Positions 1 to 8,075 of a stretch of 64,000 nt of DNA are shown here, piece after piece. Every line of letters begins with the position of its first letter. Position 1 is the first letter of the stretch. The notes beneath the pieces are model-generated. The model was not told the DNA's origin. It did not search any database and saw only the letters and a list, made by a program, of their open reading frames with translations. This DNA is from Lachnospiraceae bacterium (GTDB taxonomy: Bacteria > Bacillota > Clostridia > Lachnospirales > Lachnospiraceae), in NCBI GenBank assembly GCA_021153325.1, contig JAGKTQ010000003.1:62001-126000 (forward strand), read 5' to 3'. A program made the position numbers and the translations under genes.

Positions 1-503
1 TGGAATCCTCATCCTTCCGATTCGCCAGAGTTTTAGCTTGGCTTGATCCGGAGGCATACGCCAGCGGAAAAGGTTTCCAGACACTACAGGCACTATATGC
101 AATTGGTTCTGGTGGGGTGTTTGGAAAAGGACTTGGGGAAAGTATGCAAAAGTTAGGCTTTCTGCCAGAGGCACAGAATGACATGATCTTCTCTATTATT
201 TGTGAGGAACTTGGTTTGTTTGGTGCTTTCGCAATTATAGTAATGTTTATCTTACTTATTTGGAGATTCATGGTAATTGCTAACAACGCAAAAGATTTGT
301 TTGGTGCACTTTTAGTAGTTGGAGTGATGGGGCACATTTCCATTCAGGTCATTTTAAATATTGCCGTGGTAACAAATACCATACCAAATACCGGTATTTC
401 CCTGCCGTTCATCAGTTATGGAGGAAGTTCAGTTATGTTCCTCTTGATTGAAATAGGGCTTGTGCTCAGTGTGGCACGGGGAATCAGATTAAAGGATTTG
501 TAG
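1..503 (+). CDS. ftsW: FtsW/RodA/SpoVE-family cell-cycle protein, C-terminal part (5' end outside window)
   Basis: This is the C-terminal part of a SEDS-family peptidoglycan polymerase, the membrane glycosyltransferase that works with a class B PBP at the septum. The frame is already open at the window edge (codons start at base 3) and ends at TAG 501-503. The visible part holds the family signature AYAIGSGGVFGKGLG-like segment (seen as LYAIGSGGVFGKG), then LPEAQNDMIFSIICEE-type residues, two hydrophobic segments, and the NTGISLPFISYGGSS motif near the end. The next gene, ftsQ, begins 4 bases after the stop, so the two are probably cotranscribed. The family cannot be split cleanly into FtsW and SpoVE from this fragment, but the ftsQ-ftsZ context favours FtsW. 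Confidence 0.9.
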   Translation, partial: ESSSFRFARVLAWLDPEAYASGKGFQTLQALYAIGSGGVFGKGLGESMQKLGFLPEAQNDMIFSIICEELGLFGAFAIIVMFILLIWRFMVIANNAKDLFGALLVVGVMGHISIQVILNIAVVTNTIPNTGISLPFISYGGSSVMFLLIEIGLVLSVARGIRLKDL

Positions 504-507
504 CGTT

Positions 508-1260
508 ATGAAAAATAAGAAAAAACAAGTAAAGCAAAAGAGCGGGCGCAAAAAGATCATTTTGTTTTTCAGCATTCTGTTTGTTTTTCTCTTATTGGTG
601 GCGGTTCTTCTGTATATTGTAGGAAATTACAAAATAAAAAATGTTTATGTAGATGGAAATGTACATTATACAGATGAAGAAATTATGGATATTGTCATGG
701 CTGGACCACTTGGAGACAATTCCCTTTATCTTTCTTTGAAATACAAGAAGAAAGGAATTGATGATGTTCCATTCGTTCAGACTATGGATGTTGCCATTCT
801 TTCACCGGATACGATAAGGATCACAGTATATGAAAAGTCACTTGCTGGATATGTAGAATATTTGGGAAACTATATGTATTTTGACAAAGATGGTACGATC
901 GTGGAGAGTTCTACAAATAGAACTGCTGGAATCCCGCAGGTAACAGGTCTTTCCTTTGACCATGTTGTCATGTACGAGCCGCTTCCGGTAGAGGATGCAC
1001 AAATTTTTGAGACCATTTTGGACATGACCCAATTGTTAAATAAATATAGTCTTTCCGCGGACAGGCTTTATTTTGACCCCGATAAAAATATGACGATTTA
1101 TTTCGGAAATGTAAAAGCAGCTGTTGGGGATGGCGAAAACATTGATGAAAAAGTAATGCTTTTGCAAAGTATAATGCCAGATTTGGAAGGAAAAAGCGGT
1201 ACACTTCATTTGGAAAGTTATACCGAAGATACGAAAAACATTACTTTTGAACCAGACTAA
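508..1260 (+). CDS. ftsQ: Cell division protein FtsQ/DivIB
   Basis: A 250-residue bitopic protein of the divisome, where FtsQ/DivIB bridges FtsL/DivIC to the septal synthase. A lysine-rich cytoplasmic tail (residues 1-17) is followed by one membrane segment (about 18-40), a POTRA-like stretch (KIKNVYVDGNVHYTDEEI, about 43-110) and a beta-rich domain with the typical YFDKDGTIVE and GIPQVTGL segments. The length matches the family. It starts 4 bases after the ftsW stop and is followed by an AT-rich gap that holds the ftsZ promoter. Family assignment is firm from the domain order and position. Confidence 0.9.
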   Translation: MKNKKKQVKQKSGRKKIILFFSILFVFLLLVAVLLYIVGNYKIKNVYVDGNVHYTDEEIMDIVMAGPLGDNSLYLSLKYKKKGIDDVPFVQTMDVAILSPDTIRITVYEKSLAGYVEYLGNYMYFDKDGTIVESSTNRTAGIPQVTGLSFDHVVMYEPLPVEDAQIFETILDMTQLLNKYSLSADRLYFDPDKNMTIYFGNVKAAVGDGENIDEKVMLLQSIMPDLEGKSGTLHLESYTEDTKNITFEPD

Positions 1261-1328
1261 AAATGGTAAAATAGGAAAAAATACCAATAATCACCCAATA
1301 AAAAACAATATTTTTTAAAAAAAACTGG

Positions 1329-1357
1329 TTGCTAAATTGATTAAATAATTATATGAT
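1329..1357 (+). promoter_or_regulatory. Sigma-A-type promoter for ftsZ
   Basis: TTGCTA (1329-1334), a 17-base spacer and TATGAT (1352-1357), about 45 bases before the ftsZ start, in the AT-rich gap after ftsQ. Assigned by consensus and position only. Confidence 0.5.
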
Positions 1358-1401
1358 AGTCTATAGGAGTTTAAAAGGGATATATTGAAGGAGGAAAAAC
1401 C

Positions 1402-2577
1402 TTGCTTGAAATTAAGACGAATGACGCAGAGGCTGCAGCTAAAATCATCGTAGTTGGTGTAGGCGGTGCAGGTAATAATGCTGTAAATAGAATGATTGAT
1501 GAAAATATAGAAGGAGTAGAGTTTATCGGTGTTAATACAGATAGACAGGCTTTGCAGTTATGTAAGGCTCCGAAACTGCTTCAGATTGGTGAAAAATTAA
1601 CAAAAGGACTTGGTGCTGGTGCAAAACCGGAAATCGGTGAAAAAGCAGCAGAAGAAAGTGTTGAGGAAATTACAGAGGCATTAAAAGGTGCTAACATGGT
1701 ATTCGTAACCTGTGGTATGGGTGGCGGTACTGGTACTGGTGCAGCACCGGTTGTTGCAAGAATATCAAAAGAAATGGGTATTCTTACTGTTGGTGTTGTT
1801 ACAAAGCCTTTCCGCTTTGAAGCCAAAGCCCGTATGACAAATGCAATTGGCGGAATTGAACGTATCAAAGACAATGTGGATACATTGATCGTGATTCCAA
1901 ACGATAAATTATTAGAAATTGTAGATAGAAAGACAACTATGCCAGATGCTTTGAAAAAGGCAGATGAAGTGCTTCAGCAGGCAGTACAGGGTATTACTGA
2001 CCTGATTAATGTACCGGCTGTTATTAACCTTGACTTTGCCGATGTACAGACGGTTATGAAGGACAAGGGTATTGCCCATATCGGTATCGGAACTGGTAAG
2101 GGTGACGATAAAGCAAGCGAAGCAATCAAAATGGCTGTGGAAAGTCCACTTCTTGAGACAACGATTTCCGGTGCAACGGATGTTATTATCAATGTTTCCG
2201 GTGATATTACATTGATGGATGCTTCCGAAGCAGCAGACTATGTAAGAGAACTTACTGGTGATGATGTCAATATCATCTTTGGTGCTATGTATGATGAATC
2301 CAAGACAGACAGCTGTATGATCACAGTTATTGCAACAGGTCTGGAGGATGCTTCAACGGCACCGACTAGCAGAATCGGTTCCGGATTTACATATAAGGCA
2401 CCGACTCCACACTTAAATCCTTCTTTACAGGGAGCAAATTTAGGTGGACAGAATCCAGCAGGTCAGCCGGGAACAACTCCGGTACGTCCGATTACTGGTA
2501 TTAACAGACCGGGAGATATCCGCAGCAATGTGGAAGAGAAATCTTTAAAGATTCCGGATTTCTTACAGAGAAAATAA
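1402..2577 (+). CDS. ftsZ: Cell division GTPase FtsZ
   Basis: Tubulin-like GTPase that forms the Z ring. The 391 residues carry the G-box [10 protein letters not shown] (about residues 106-115), the N-terminal [17 protein letters not shown] loop, the T7 loop [11 protein letters not shown], a variable glycine/proline-rich linker, and the C-terminal peptide IPDFLQRK that binds FtsA/SepF-type partners. The start is TTG at 1402: AAGGAGG lies at 1388-1394 with a 7-base gap, no ATG precedes the conserved core, and the next residues match the family N-terminus. The kinase/ParB-like gene starts 25 bases downstream. Confidence 0.97.
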   Translation: MLEIKTNDAEAAAKIIVVGVGGAGNNAVNRMIDENIEGVEFIGVNTDRQALQLCKAPKLLQIGEKLTKGLGAGAKPEIGEKAAEESVEEITEALKGANMVFVTCGMGGGTGTGAAPVVARISKEMGILTVGVVTKPFRFEAKARMTNAIGGIERIKDNVDTLIVIPNDKLLEIVDRKTTMPDALKKADEVLQQAVQGITDLINVPAVINLDFADVQTVMKDKGIAHIGIGTGKGDDKASEAIKMAVESPLLETTISGATDVIINVSGDITLMDASEAADYVRELTGDDVNIIFGAMYDESKTDSCMITVIATGLEDASTAPTSRIGSGFTYKAPTPHLNPSLQGANLGGQNPAGQPGTTPVRPITGINRPGDIRSNVEEKSLKIPDFLQRK

Positions 2578-2602
2578 AAGAGAAATATAAAGCAGGTGTG
2601 TT

Positions 2603-3508
2603 ATGAACATTACAATTACAGGTAATTTAGGTTCGGGTAAATCAACTGTATGTAAAGAACTGGCAAAGATTGATTATCAGATCATTTCTACTGGAACTAT
2701 TTTCAGAGAGATCGCGAAAGAACGTGGTCTGTCTGTTGTGGAACTGAATGAGGAAGTAAACAGAGAGATTGCTGCCGGGAAACATGACATTGATGATATG
2801 ATCGATAACCGGAGTAAAAGACTGGGAGATGAACTGGACAATGCAGTTTTTGATTCCAGACTTGCTTGGAATTTTGTAAATGACAGCTTTAAGGTCTTCC
2901 TTACAGTTGATATTAATGAAGCAGCTGCACGTGTATTCAACGATAACAGAGACACGGAGACCTATGCTTCCGTACAGGAATGTAAAAAAGCATTATTGGA
3001 CAGACAACTTTTAGAGCAGGAGCGTTTTGAGAAGCTCTATGGTATTGATTATTATAATATGAATAATTACAATCTGGTGTTAGAGACAACAAACGCAAAG
3101 CCAGAGACGATTGCAGCAGAGATCTTGAAACGGTTTGAAGAGTACAAACAGCAGAAATTTAAACAGATCATGCTGTTAAATCCGACGTCCGTATATCCTA
3201 CAGAGAGTATAGGTGAAGTACAGGAATATGCACTTAGCCAGTCGGCAATGGAGGAGAAGTCTTCTTATCAGACTATCGAAGTAGGTCTGAAAAATAATGA
3301 GTGGTATGTTCTTGACGGACAGAAAAAGCTTTTAGAAGCAATTTGCAAAGAGCAGCCTTTCATTTATGCTGTGGCAGGAAAGAAAGAGGTTCCAAGTGCG
3401 GACAAGTCCCTTATTCATGATTTTGAAAAGATAGGACAGTTCCAATACAAAAAATATCCTGTAGAGCAGGATGAGAAAAATCTGATACATTTTGAAGCAG
3501 CCTTTTAA
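2603..3508 (+). CDS. Cytidylate-kinase-like P-loop protein with C-terminal ParB-like domain
   Basis: The N-terminal ~185 residues look like the short, archaeal-style (d)CMP kinase family: P-loop GNLGSGKST at residues 7-15, then STGTIFREIAKERG, a NRSKRLGDELDNAVFDSRLAW stretch (Asp-Ser-Arg at the usual nucleotide site), and a lid-like region with RQLLEQERFEKLYGID. Residues ~190-301 are extra. They contain NPTSVYPTESIGEVQEYA and YVLDGQKKLLEAICK, resembling the ParB/sulfiredoxin fold (a conserved proline-rich start and a DGxxRL-like loop, here DGQKKL). It lies 25 bases after ftsZ and before a terminator, so it may be cotranscribed with ftsZ. The kinase call is good at family level, the ParB-like call is inference, and the substrate is unknown. 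Confidence 0.7.
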   Translation: MNITITGNLGSGKSTVCKELAKIDYQIISTGTIFREIAKERGLSVVELNEEVNREIAAGKHDIDDMIDNRSKRLGDELDNAVFDSRLAWNFVNDSFKVFLTVDINEAAARVFNDNRDTETYASVQECKKALLDRQLLEQERFEKLYGIDYYNMNNYNLVLETTNAKPETIAAEILKRFEEYKQQKFKQIMLLNPTSVYPTESIGEVQEYALSQSAMEEKSSYQTIEVGLKNNEWYVLDGQKKLLEAICKEQPFIYAVAGKKEVPSADKSLIHDFEKIGQFQYKKYPVEQDEKNLIHFEAAF

Positions 3509-3539
3509 GGGCACTCGTGTTTCGATAAGAGGATATAAA

Positions 3540-3576
3540 GAGCAGAGTATGTAGAAATCATACCCTGCTCTTTTTT
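3540..3576 (+). terminator. Rho-independent terminator after the ftsZ-kinase unit
   Basis: Stem GAGCAG plus GTATG pairing with CATAC plus CTGCTC, followed by six T residues (3571-3576). Confidence 0.85.
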
Positions 3577-3591
3577 GCTTTCGTTTCTAAA

Positions 3592-3669
3592 TGTCGTTGA
3601 AACCTGCGATGATTAACAGCACTTTCTGGCGCAAAAACGACAAAATAAGCAGTACAGCCTCTGTATAAT
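3592..3669 (+). promoter_or_regulatory. spoIIGA promoter with Spo0A-box-like sites
   Basis: TATAAT at 3664-3669 lies 24 bases before the spoIIGA start, with no good -35 at normal spacing. TGTCGTT (3592-3598) and its inverted copy AACGACA (3636-3642) match the TGTCG core of the Spo0A box (TGNCGAA) at five of seven positions; the second overlaps the expected -35. A weak -35 overlapped by a 0A box fits the Spo0A~P-activated spoIIG promoter of Bacillus. Activation by Spo0A is inference. Confidence 0.45.
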
Positions 3670-3692
3670 GGGAAAAGAAATGGAGGTGGAAA

Positions 3693-4514
3693 GTGCAGTA
3701 CATTCTTTACATTGACCGTTTGTTTTTCCTAAATTTTTGTATGGATTTTTTTGCCTTGGCGTTGATGAATGCTTCACTTGGACGTTCTACCACACGATTC
3801 AGAATGATTCTCAGCGCGTTAATAGGTGCGGCAGGCTGCATAGCGGTGTTGTTCCTGCCATCGCTTCCTTACATAGTAAAAGTACTGGTAGGTTTTTTCG
3901 GAATCAGCATACTTATGGTATGGGTGCTGTATCCGAAAGAAAAGATAATGTTTTTCATAAAAGCACTGACGAGTCTGTATGGTTTTTCCTTTTTGTTCGG
4001 TGGAGTTCTGCTCTTTTTAAAAAGATATATAAGACCGAACGGAGATAACTTCCTTTTTACTGTGGTGCTCCCCACGGTAATCGTTTATTTTATAGTGTTC
4101 TTTTTTTTGAAAAGAAAAAGAGAGATTCAGAATGAATGTGAAGTTCTTCTTTTAGTTGAAGGGAAAAGCCTTAGGATGAAAGCATTTATTGATTCGGGCA
4201 ATATGTTGACAGAACCGATCAGTAAAAAACCGGTATCCATTGTGGAAGCGGATTGTTTGAAAAAGGCAGGAATCACTATGCCGGATGAAAAATGCAAAGC
4301 CATTCCATATCACAGTGTAGGGAAAAAGAACGGAATTTTAATAGGATATGAATTTCCTGAAATGATGATCCAGATGAAAAATGGGGAGAAGAAAGCGGAA
4401 AAAGTAATTGTTGCAGTAAGCGGAGAAACTCTTTTTTCAAACGGAAAGTATCAGATGATTCTTCATCCCAAGCTTTTGGAGGGAGAAGATTTTCATAAGA
4501 CAGAGATAGGGTGA
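3693..4514 (+). CDS. spoIIGA: Sigma-E processing peptidase SpoIIGA
   Basis: Membrane aspartic protease that removes the pro-peptide of SigE in the mother cell after signalling from the forespore. The first ~150 residues hold about five hydrophobic segments. The C-terminal protease domain has the catalytic-Asp motif [11 protein letters not shown] (about residues 166-176) and a matching [15 protein letters not shown] segment. The start is GTG at 3693, preceded by GGAGGTGG. At 273 residues it is close to the family norm (~300). It is immediately followed by its substrate gene sigE, the classic spoIIG operon. Confidence 0.93.
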   Translation: MQYILYIDRLFFLNFCMDFFALALMNASLGRSTTRFRMILSALIGAAGCIAVLFLPSLPYIVKVLVGFFGISILMVWVLYPKEKIMFFIKALTSLYGFSFLFGGVLLFLKRYIRPNGDNFLFTVVLPTVIVYFIVFFFLKRKREIQNECEVLLLVEGKSLRMKAFIDSGNMLTEPISKKPVSIVEADCLKKAGITMPDEKCKAIPYHSVGKKNGILIGYEFPEMMIQMKNGEKKAEKVIVAVSGETLFSNGKYQMILHPKLLEGEDFHKTEIG

Positions 4515-4540
4515 CAGAAAAAAAGACTGGAGGAATTCAC

Positions 4541-5281
4541 ATGATTTTGAAAATAGCATTGCCTGGAAGGATACAATTTAAAATGATCAGTCCACAGACA
4601 AATTTATTTATGGCAAAACAGGGGGATATACATTATATCGGAGGTACAGAGGTGCTGCCACCGCCTTTGGAAGTGGAACAGGAAAATGAAGTGATAAGTG
4701 ATCTGGGAACGGAATATGAGGACGAAGCAAAGTCCATTTTGATAGAACATAATTTGCGGCTTGTAGTTTACATAGCTAAAAAATTTGATAATACTGGTGT
4801 GGGCGTGGAGGATCTGATCTCCATTGGAACAATTGGGCTCATAAAATCCATTAATACGTTCAAGCCGGATAAAAATATTAAGTTGGCAACGTATGCTTCA
4901 CGTTGTATTGAAAATGAGATTTTGATGTATCTTAGAAGGAATAATAAGACAAAGCTGGAAGTATCGATAGACGAACCATTGAATGTGGATTGGGATGGAA
5001 ACGAACTTTTATTGTCCGATATTTTAGGTACGGATGAGGATGTTATTTATCGGGATATGGAGACAGAGGTGGAAAGAAAGCTGCTCATGAAGGCAATTAA
5101 TAAACTTTCTGAACGTGAGAAAACGATCATTAAGTTAAGATTTGGACTTGGAAGAGGAGATGGCGAAGAAATGACGCAAAAAGAGGTTGCCGAGCTTTTG
5201 GGGATCTCACAATCTTACATATCACGTTTGGAAAAAAAAATCATGCGACAGCTAAAAAAAGAGATGGTAAGAGAAGTATAA
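4541..5281 (+). CDS. sigE: Sporulation sigma factor SigE (pro-sigma-E)
   Basis: First mother-cell-specific sigma factor, 246 residues. The N-terminal ~27 residues form the pro-sequence, and the processing region [12 protein letters not shown] matches Bacillus YIGGSEALPPPL closely. Region 2 ([24 protein letters not shown]) and region 4 with its helix-turn-helix ([23 protein letters not shown]) are intact. ATG 4541 is chosen because GGAGG sits at 4529-4533; an upstream in-frame GTG at 4511 lacks a site and would extend the pro-peptide. It lies 26 bases after spoIIGA, presumably in one transcript. Confidence 0.95.
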   Translation: MILKIALPGRIQFKMISPQTNLFMAKQGDIHYIGGTEVLPPPLEVEQENEVISDLGTEYEDEAKSILIEHNLRLVVYIAKKFDNTGVGVEDLISIGTIGLIKSINTFKPDKNIKLATYASRCIENEILMYLRRNNKTKLEVSIDEPLNVDWDGNELLLSDILGTDEDVIYRDMETEVERKLLMKAINKLSEREKTIIKLRFGLGRGDGEEMTQKEVAELLGISQSYISRLEKKIMRQLKKEMVREV

Positions 5282-5284
5282 AAG

Positions 5285-5320
5285 AAAAGAATCGTTGCTA
5301 TGCAGGCAGCGATTCTTTTT
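5285..5320 (+). terminator. Terminator after sigE
   Basis: GAATCG-TTGC pairs with GCAG-CGATTC around a short loop, followed by TTTTT. It ends the spoIIGA-sigE transcript before the oppositely oriented gene. Confidence 0.75.
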
Positions 5321-5332
5321 ATGCATTTTCTT

Positions 5333-5638
5333 TTACCAATTGATGATCTTACCTGATTTTTTGACTTTTTTGGAGAGAGAATAAACAAGAGTTTCAAAGC
5401 TAGTGTCATCTATATCTGCCCATTCACCGCCAATGCATTCTTTAATCTCAGCGACTGGCTTATCAAGGAAAGCAATTGCTTCTTCTGGATCATAACCTTG
5501 AATCGGAGATGTTCCCTTTTTTTCACAGAGATAAATAGTAATACTTTTTAAAAGTTTTTGCTCTTTTTCCATAAAGTTATTTTCTGCCTTTTTAGCGTCA
5601 CGCTCAAAAGCATTTTTAATATCATTCCAATCTGCCAT
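5333..5638 (-). CDS. Small conserved-type protein of unknown function downstream of sigG
   Basis: A 101-residue, charged, soluble protein that I do not recognise. It begins MADWNDIKNAFERDAKKAE and is rich in acidic and lysine residues, with a probable amphipathic helix at the start and no signal peptide or membrane segment. The start at 5638 is chosen because AAGGAG lies 9 bases upstream on this strand; a longer in-frame start at 5662 has none. It follows sigG on the same strand with a ~110-base gap, so it may be read through from sigG. No function is proposed. Confidence 0.65.
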   Translation of the reverse strand: MADWNDIKNAFERDAKKAENNFMEKEQKLLKSITIYLCEKKGTSPIQGYDPEEAIAFLDKPVAEIKECIGGEWADIDDTSFETLVYSLSKKVKKSGKIINW

Positions 5639-5748
5639 TTCCGGTACTCCTTCCCCATACAAATCTTATATGACTATTATAACTTTACGGAGAAAAAAGT
5701 ACAAGTAAACAGATGGAAAAGCGTGTTAAGAAAATGAAAGGGAAGTGG

Positions 5749-6528
5749 TCAGGCAGTCAGATAGGAGCGCATCGTTTTGAGGGCATTTTTTTCGAGTCTG
5801 GATACTTGCGCCTGCGAGATCCCGATCATTTCTGCCACTTCCATCTGCGTTTTCCCTTCAAAAAAGCGGAGGGAAATAATTTCATGTTCTCTTGTATTTA
5901 GTTTTTTCATTGCTTCACTTAAAGAAATATGTTCTACCCAAGTTTCTTCCTTATTTTTTTTGTCACTGATCTGATCCATGACATAAAGGGTATCACCGCC
6001 ATCGGTAAAAATCGGCTCATAGAGGCTGCAAGGGCTCTGGATGGCATCTAAGGCATAGACGATATCCTCCTTTGGAATACCAATTTCTTCGGCAATTTCC
6101 ATAACAGTAGGTTCCTTTAAATTTCTTTTGGTCATTGCTTCTTTAGCATAAATGGCTTTGTAGGCTGTGTCCTTTAAGGAACGGCTTACGCGGATGGAGC
6201 TGTTATCCCGTAGAAAACGTCGGATTTCTCCGATGATCATAGGAACTGCATAGGTACTGAATTTAACATTTAGGGAAGAATCAAAATTGTCAATCGCTTT
6301 AATGAGACCGATACAGCCGATCTGGAATAGATCATCCACATTTTCATTGCTGGAAGAAAAACGTTTAATCACACTTAAGACAAGGCGCAGGTTTCCTTCA
6401 ATGTATTCCTGACGGGCGTCTTTATCACCCTGTTCAATGCGTACGAACAGAGCGTCTTTCTGTGCCTGTTTTAAAAGCGGAAGCTTTGCTGTGTTTACTC
6501 CGCAGATTTCAACTTTACCCTGTGCCAT
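5749..6528 (-). CDS. sigG: Sporulation sigma factor SigG
   Basis: Late forespore-specific sigma factor, 259 residues, without a pro-sequence. The N-terminus has KVEICGVNTAKLPLL, the SigG/SigF-type anti-sigma interaction segment. Region 2 (NLRLVLSVIKRF, DDLFQIGCIGLIKAIDNF) and region 4 (TQMEVAEMIGISQAQVSRLEKNALK) are complete. AAGGAGG precedes ATG 6528. About 60 bases upstream on this strand is GAATA with an AT-rich partner 18 bases away, only loosely like a SigF/SigG promoter. The orientation is unusual: in Bacillus and most clostridia sigG follows sigE on the same strand, whereas here it faces it. Confidence 0.95.
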   Translation of the reverse strand: MAQGKVEICGVNTAKLPLLKQAQKDALFVRIEQGDKDARQEYIEGNLRLVLSVIKRFSSSNENVDDLFQIGCIGLIKAIDNFDSSLNVKFSTYAVPMIIGEIRRFLRDNSSIRVSRSLKDTAYKAIYAKEAMTKRNLKEPTVMEIAEEIGIPKEDIVYALDAIQSPCSLYEPIFTDGGDTLYVMDQISDKKNKEETWVEHISLSEAMKKLNTREHEIISLRFFEGKTQMEVAEMIGISQAQVSRLEKNALKTMRSYLTA

Positions 6529-6623
6529 GGTAGTGCCTCCTTATTTGATCTGATATACTAAAATATTTACAGAAGGAACGGATTTTATTCATGGCGGCAA
6601 GACAAAAAAAGGAGAGAAAGCAT

Positions 6624-6647
6624 ATGATAGAAAAAGAAGATTTTTAA
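6624..6647 (+). CDS. Seven-codon mini-ORF ahead of ymxH (leader peptide or gene remnant)
   Basis: ATG to TAA encodes MIEKEDF. It has a strong ribosome site (AAAGGAGAG, 6 bases upstream) and its stop is 9 bases before the ymxH ATG, which has its own GAGGG. The good ribosome site in front of so short a frame suggests a leader peptide or the stump of a deleted gene. Confidence 0.25.
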   Translation: MIEKEDF

Positions 6648-6656
6648 GAGGGAATT

Positions 6657-6890
6657 ATGCTGTTTTCTGAGTTTAAAAGTAAAGAGGTCATTAATATGCG
6701 GGATTGCAGGCGTCTTGGTAAAGTAACGGATTTTGAATTTGACCATTGCACAGGGCAAATTAAGAAAATCATCATTCCAGGAAGCTGTGGACTTTGTAAT
6801 CTGTTTTGTAATGAACCGGATTTTTGTATTTGCTATAATGAGATTTGCCAAATCGGTCCGGACATTATTCTAGTTGACATAAAGATATAG
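6657..6890 (+). CDS. ymxH: YlmC/YmxH-family sporulation protein (PRC-barrel)
   Basis: A 77-residue PRC-barrel-like protein of the YlmC/YmxH family, conserved in spore formers next to sigE/sigG; its biochemical role is not established. The family look is clear from EFKSKEVINMRDCRRLGKV (a beta-rich PRC core), then FDHCTGQIKKIIIPG and the final GPDIILVDI. There are six cysteines, including CGLCNLFC and CICYNEIC, more than in Bacillus homologues, which might mark metal binding (inference). GAGGG lies 6 bases before the ATG. The nrdR promoter begins right after the stop. Confidence 0.85.
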   Translation: MLFSEFKSKEVINMRDCRRLGKVTDFEFDHCTGQIKKIIIPGSCGLCNLFCNEPDFCICYNEICQIGPDIILVDIKI

Positions 6891-6919
6891 TTGACTAAAA
6901 AAAATGGATATTTTATAAT
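6891..6919 (+). promoter_or_regulatory. Sigma-A promoter for nrdR
   Basis: TTGACT (6891-6896), a 17-base spacer and TATAAT (6914-6919): a near-consensus promoter 80 bases before nrdR. A second TTGACA lies just upstream at 6874-6879. Confidence 0.75.
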
Positions 6920-6999
6920 GAATGTACGGTATTTAAGGCAAAATCAAACTATATGAGAAGAGAAAAGAAGCCTGAAAAACAGGCAGATGGGGGAAAACT

Positions 7000-7452
7000 A
7001 TGAAATGTCCATTTTGTGGCCACGAGAATACGAGGGTCATTGACTCCAGACCGGCAGAAGAAAACAATTCCATCCGCAGAAGAAGAGTATGTGATGAATG
7101 TGATAAGCGTTTTACTACATACGAAAAGGTAGAAACGATTCCGCTTATCATTATTAAAAAGGACAATAACAGAGAGACTTACGATCGTTCTAAAATTGAA
7201 GCAGGTGTACTTCGTGCCTGCCATAAACGTCCGATCAGTGCAAGTCAGATTAACCAGCTGGTTGATGAGGTAGAGACAGAAATTTTCAATATGGAAGAAA
7301 AAGAAATTCCCAGCCAGATCATTGGTGAACTTGTTATGGATAAACTAAAGGATTTAGAGGCGGTTGCTTATGTCAGATTTGCTTCCGTATATAGAGAATT
7401 TAAAGATATCAATACCTTTATGGATGAATTAAAAAGTGTTTTGAACAAATAA
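7000..7452 (+). CDS. nrdR: Transcriptional repressor NrdR
   Basis: Zinc-ribbon plus ATP-cone regulator that represses ribonucleotide reductase genes according to dATP/ATP level. The zinc ribbon is MKCPFCGHENTRV...RRRRVCDECDKRFTTYEK (Cys pairs at 3/6 and 31/34), and the ATP-cone follows from about residue 49. The 150-residue length is typical. A near-consensus promoter lies upstream and a weak terminator hairpin downstream, so it looks monocistronic. No nrd gene or clear NrdR box is visible in this window. Confidence 0.96.
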   Translation: MKCPFCGHENTRVIDSRPAEENNSIRRRRVCDECDKRFTTYEKVETIPLIIIKKDNNRETYDRSKIEAGVLRACHKRPISASQINQLVDEVETEIFNMEEKEIPSQIIGELVMDKLKDLEAVAYVRFASVYREFKDINTFMDELKSVLNK

Positions 7453-7467
7453 AAGCGCAGATTGATA

Positions 7468-7503
7468 AACACCTTGCAAATATGCAGGGTGTTTTGTTAT
7501 TAT
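7468..7503 (+). promoter_or_regulatory. Weak terminator hairpin overlapping a yqeG promoter
   Basis: AACACCTTGC (7468-7477) pairs with GCAGGGTGTT (7484-7493) with one wobble, followed by a short T-rich tract: a terminator for nrdR. The same bases offer TTGCAA (7474-7479), 18 bases and TATTAT (7498-7503), a plausible promoter for the yqeG-aroE-aroKQ run. Confidence 0.5.
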
Positions 7504-7547
7504 AGAGAAAGTAGTCAGAGAATGAGAAAAGGAACAAGGCGAAAAAT

Positions 7548-8075
7548 ATGTTTCAATGTTTTTATCCCAATAAATATTTAGATTCTACTTATCAGATCGA
7601 TTTTAAAAAAGAATATGAAAATGGTATCCGGGGCGTTATTTTTGATGTGGACAATACTTTGGTGCCTCATGGAGCACCTGCGGACGAGCGTAGTCTTGCA
7701 CTGTTTGAGAAACTGCGGGAAATTGGAATCCGTTCATTACTGCTTTCCAACAATAAAGAGCCAAGAGTGAAATCGTTTGCGGAGGAAGTAGGAAGTCTTT
7801 ATATTTATAAAGCGGGCAAGCCATCTCCGAATAATTATAAAAAGGCTATGGAACGGCTTGAAACAGATGAAAACTCTACATTATTTGTTGGAGATCAGCT
7901 TTTTACGGATGTCTGGGGTGCTAATCGTGCAGGAATCCGTTCTTATCTCGTAAAGCCGATCCATCCGAAGGAAGAAATACAGATCGTATTGAAACGTTAT
8001 TTAGAAAAAATTGTTTTATTTTTTTATAAAAGGCAGTTAAAGAAACAGGAGGGTGAAGATGGCAGAGCAGAGTAA
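7548..8075 (+). CDS. yqeG: YqeG-family HAD-IIIA phosphatase
   Basis: A 175-residue HAD-superfamily hydrolase of the YqeG group. HAD motif I is FDVDNTLVPHG (about residues 32-42, nucleophile Asp), motif II is LLLSNN (about 62-67), motif III lysine is in KAGKPSPNNY (about 90), and motif IV is FVGDQLFTDVWGANRAG. The physiological substrate is not known with certainty; family members are often placed with shikimate or ribosome-assembly genes. Its 3' end overlaps aroE by 17 bases, which suggests translational coupling. The C-terminal lysine-rich helix is ordinary for the family. Confidence 0.9.
   Translation: MFQCFYPNKYLDSTYQIDFKKEYENGIRGVIFDVDNTLVPHGAPADERSLALFEKLREIGIRSLLLSNNKEPRVKSFAEEVGSLYIYKAGKPSPNNYKKAMERLETDENSTLFVGDQLFTDVWGANRAGIRSYLVKPIHPKEEIQIVLKRYLEKIVLFFYKRQLKKQEGEDGRAE

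Noticed and set aside
3737..4048. 103-codon frame inside spoIIGA
   Set aside because: Overlaps the real gene in another frame and resembles no family.
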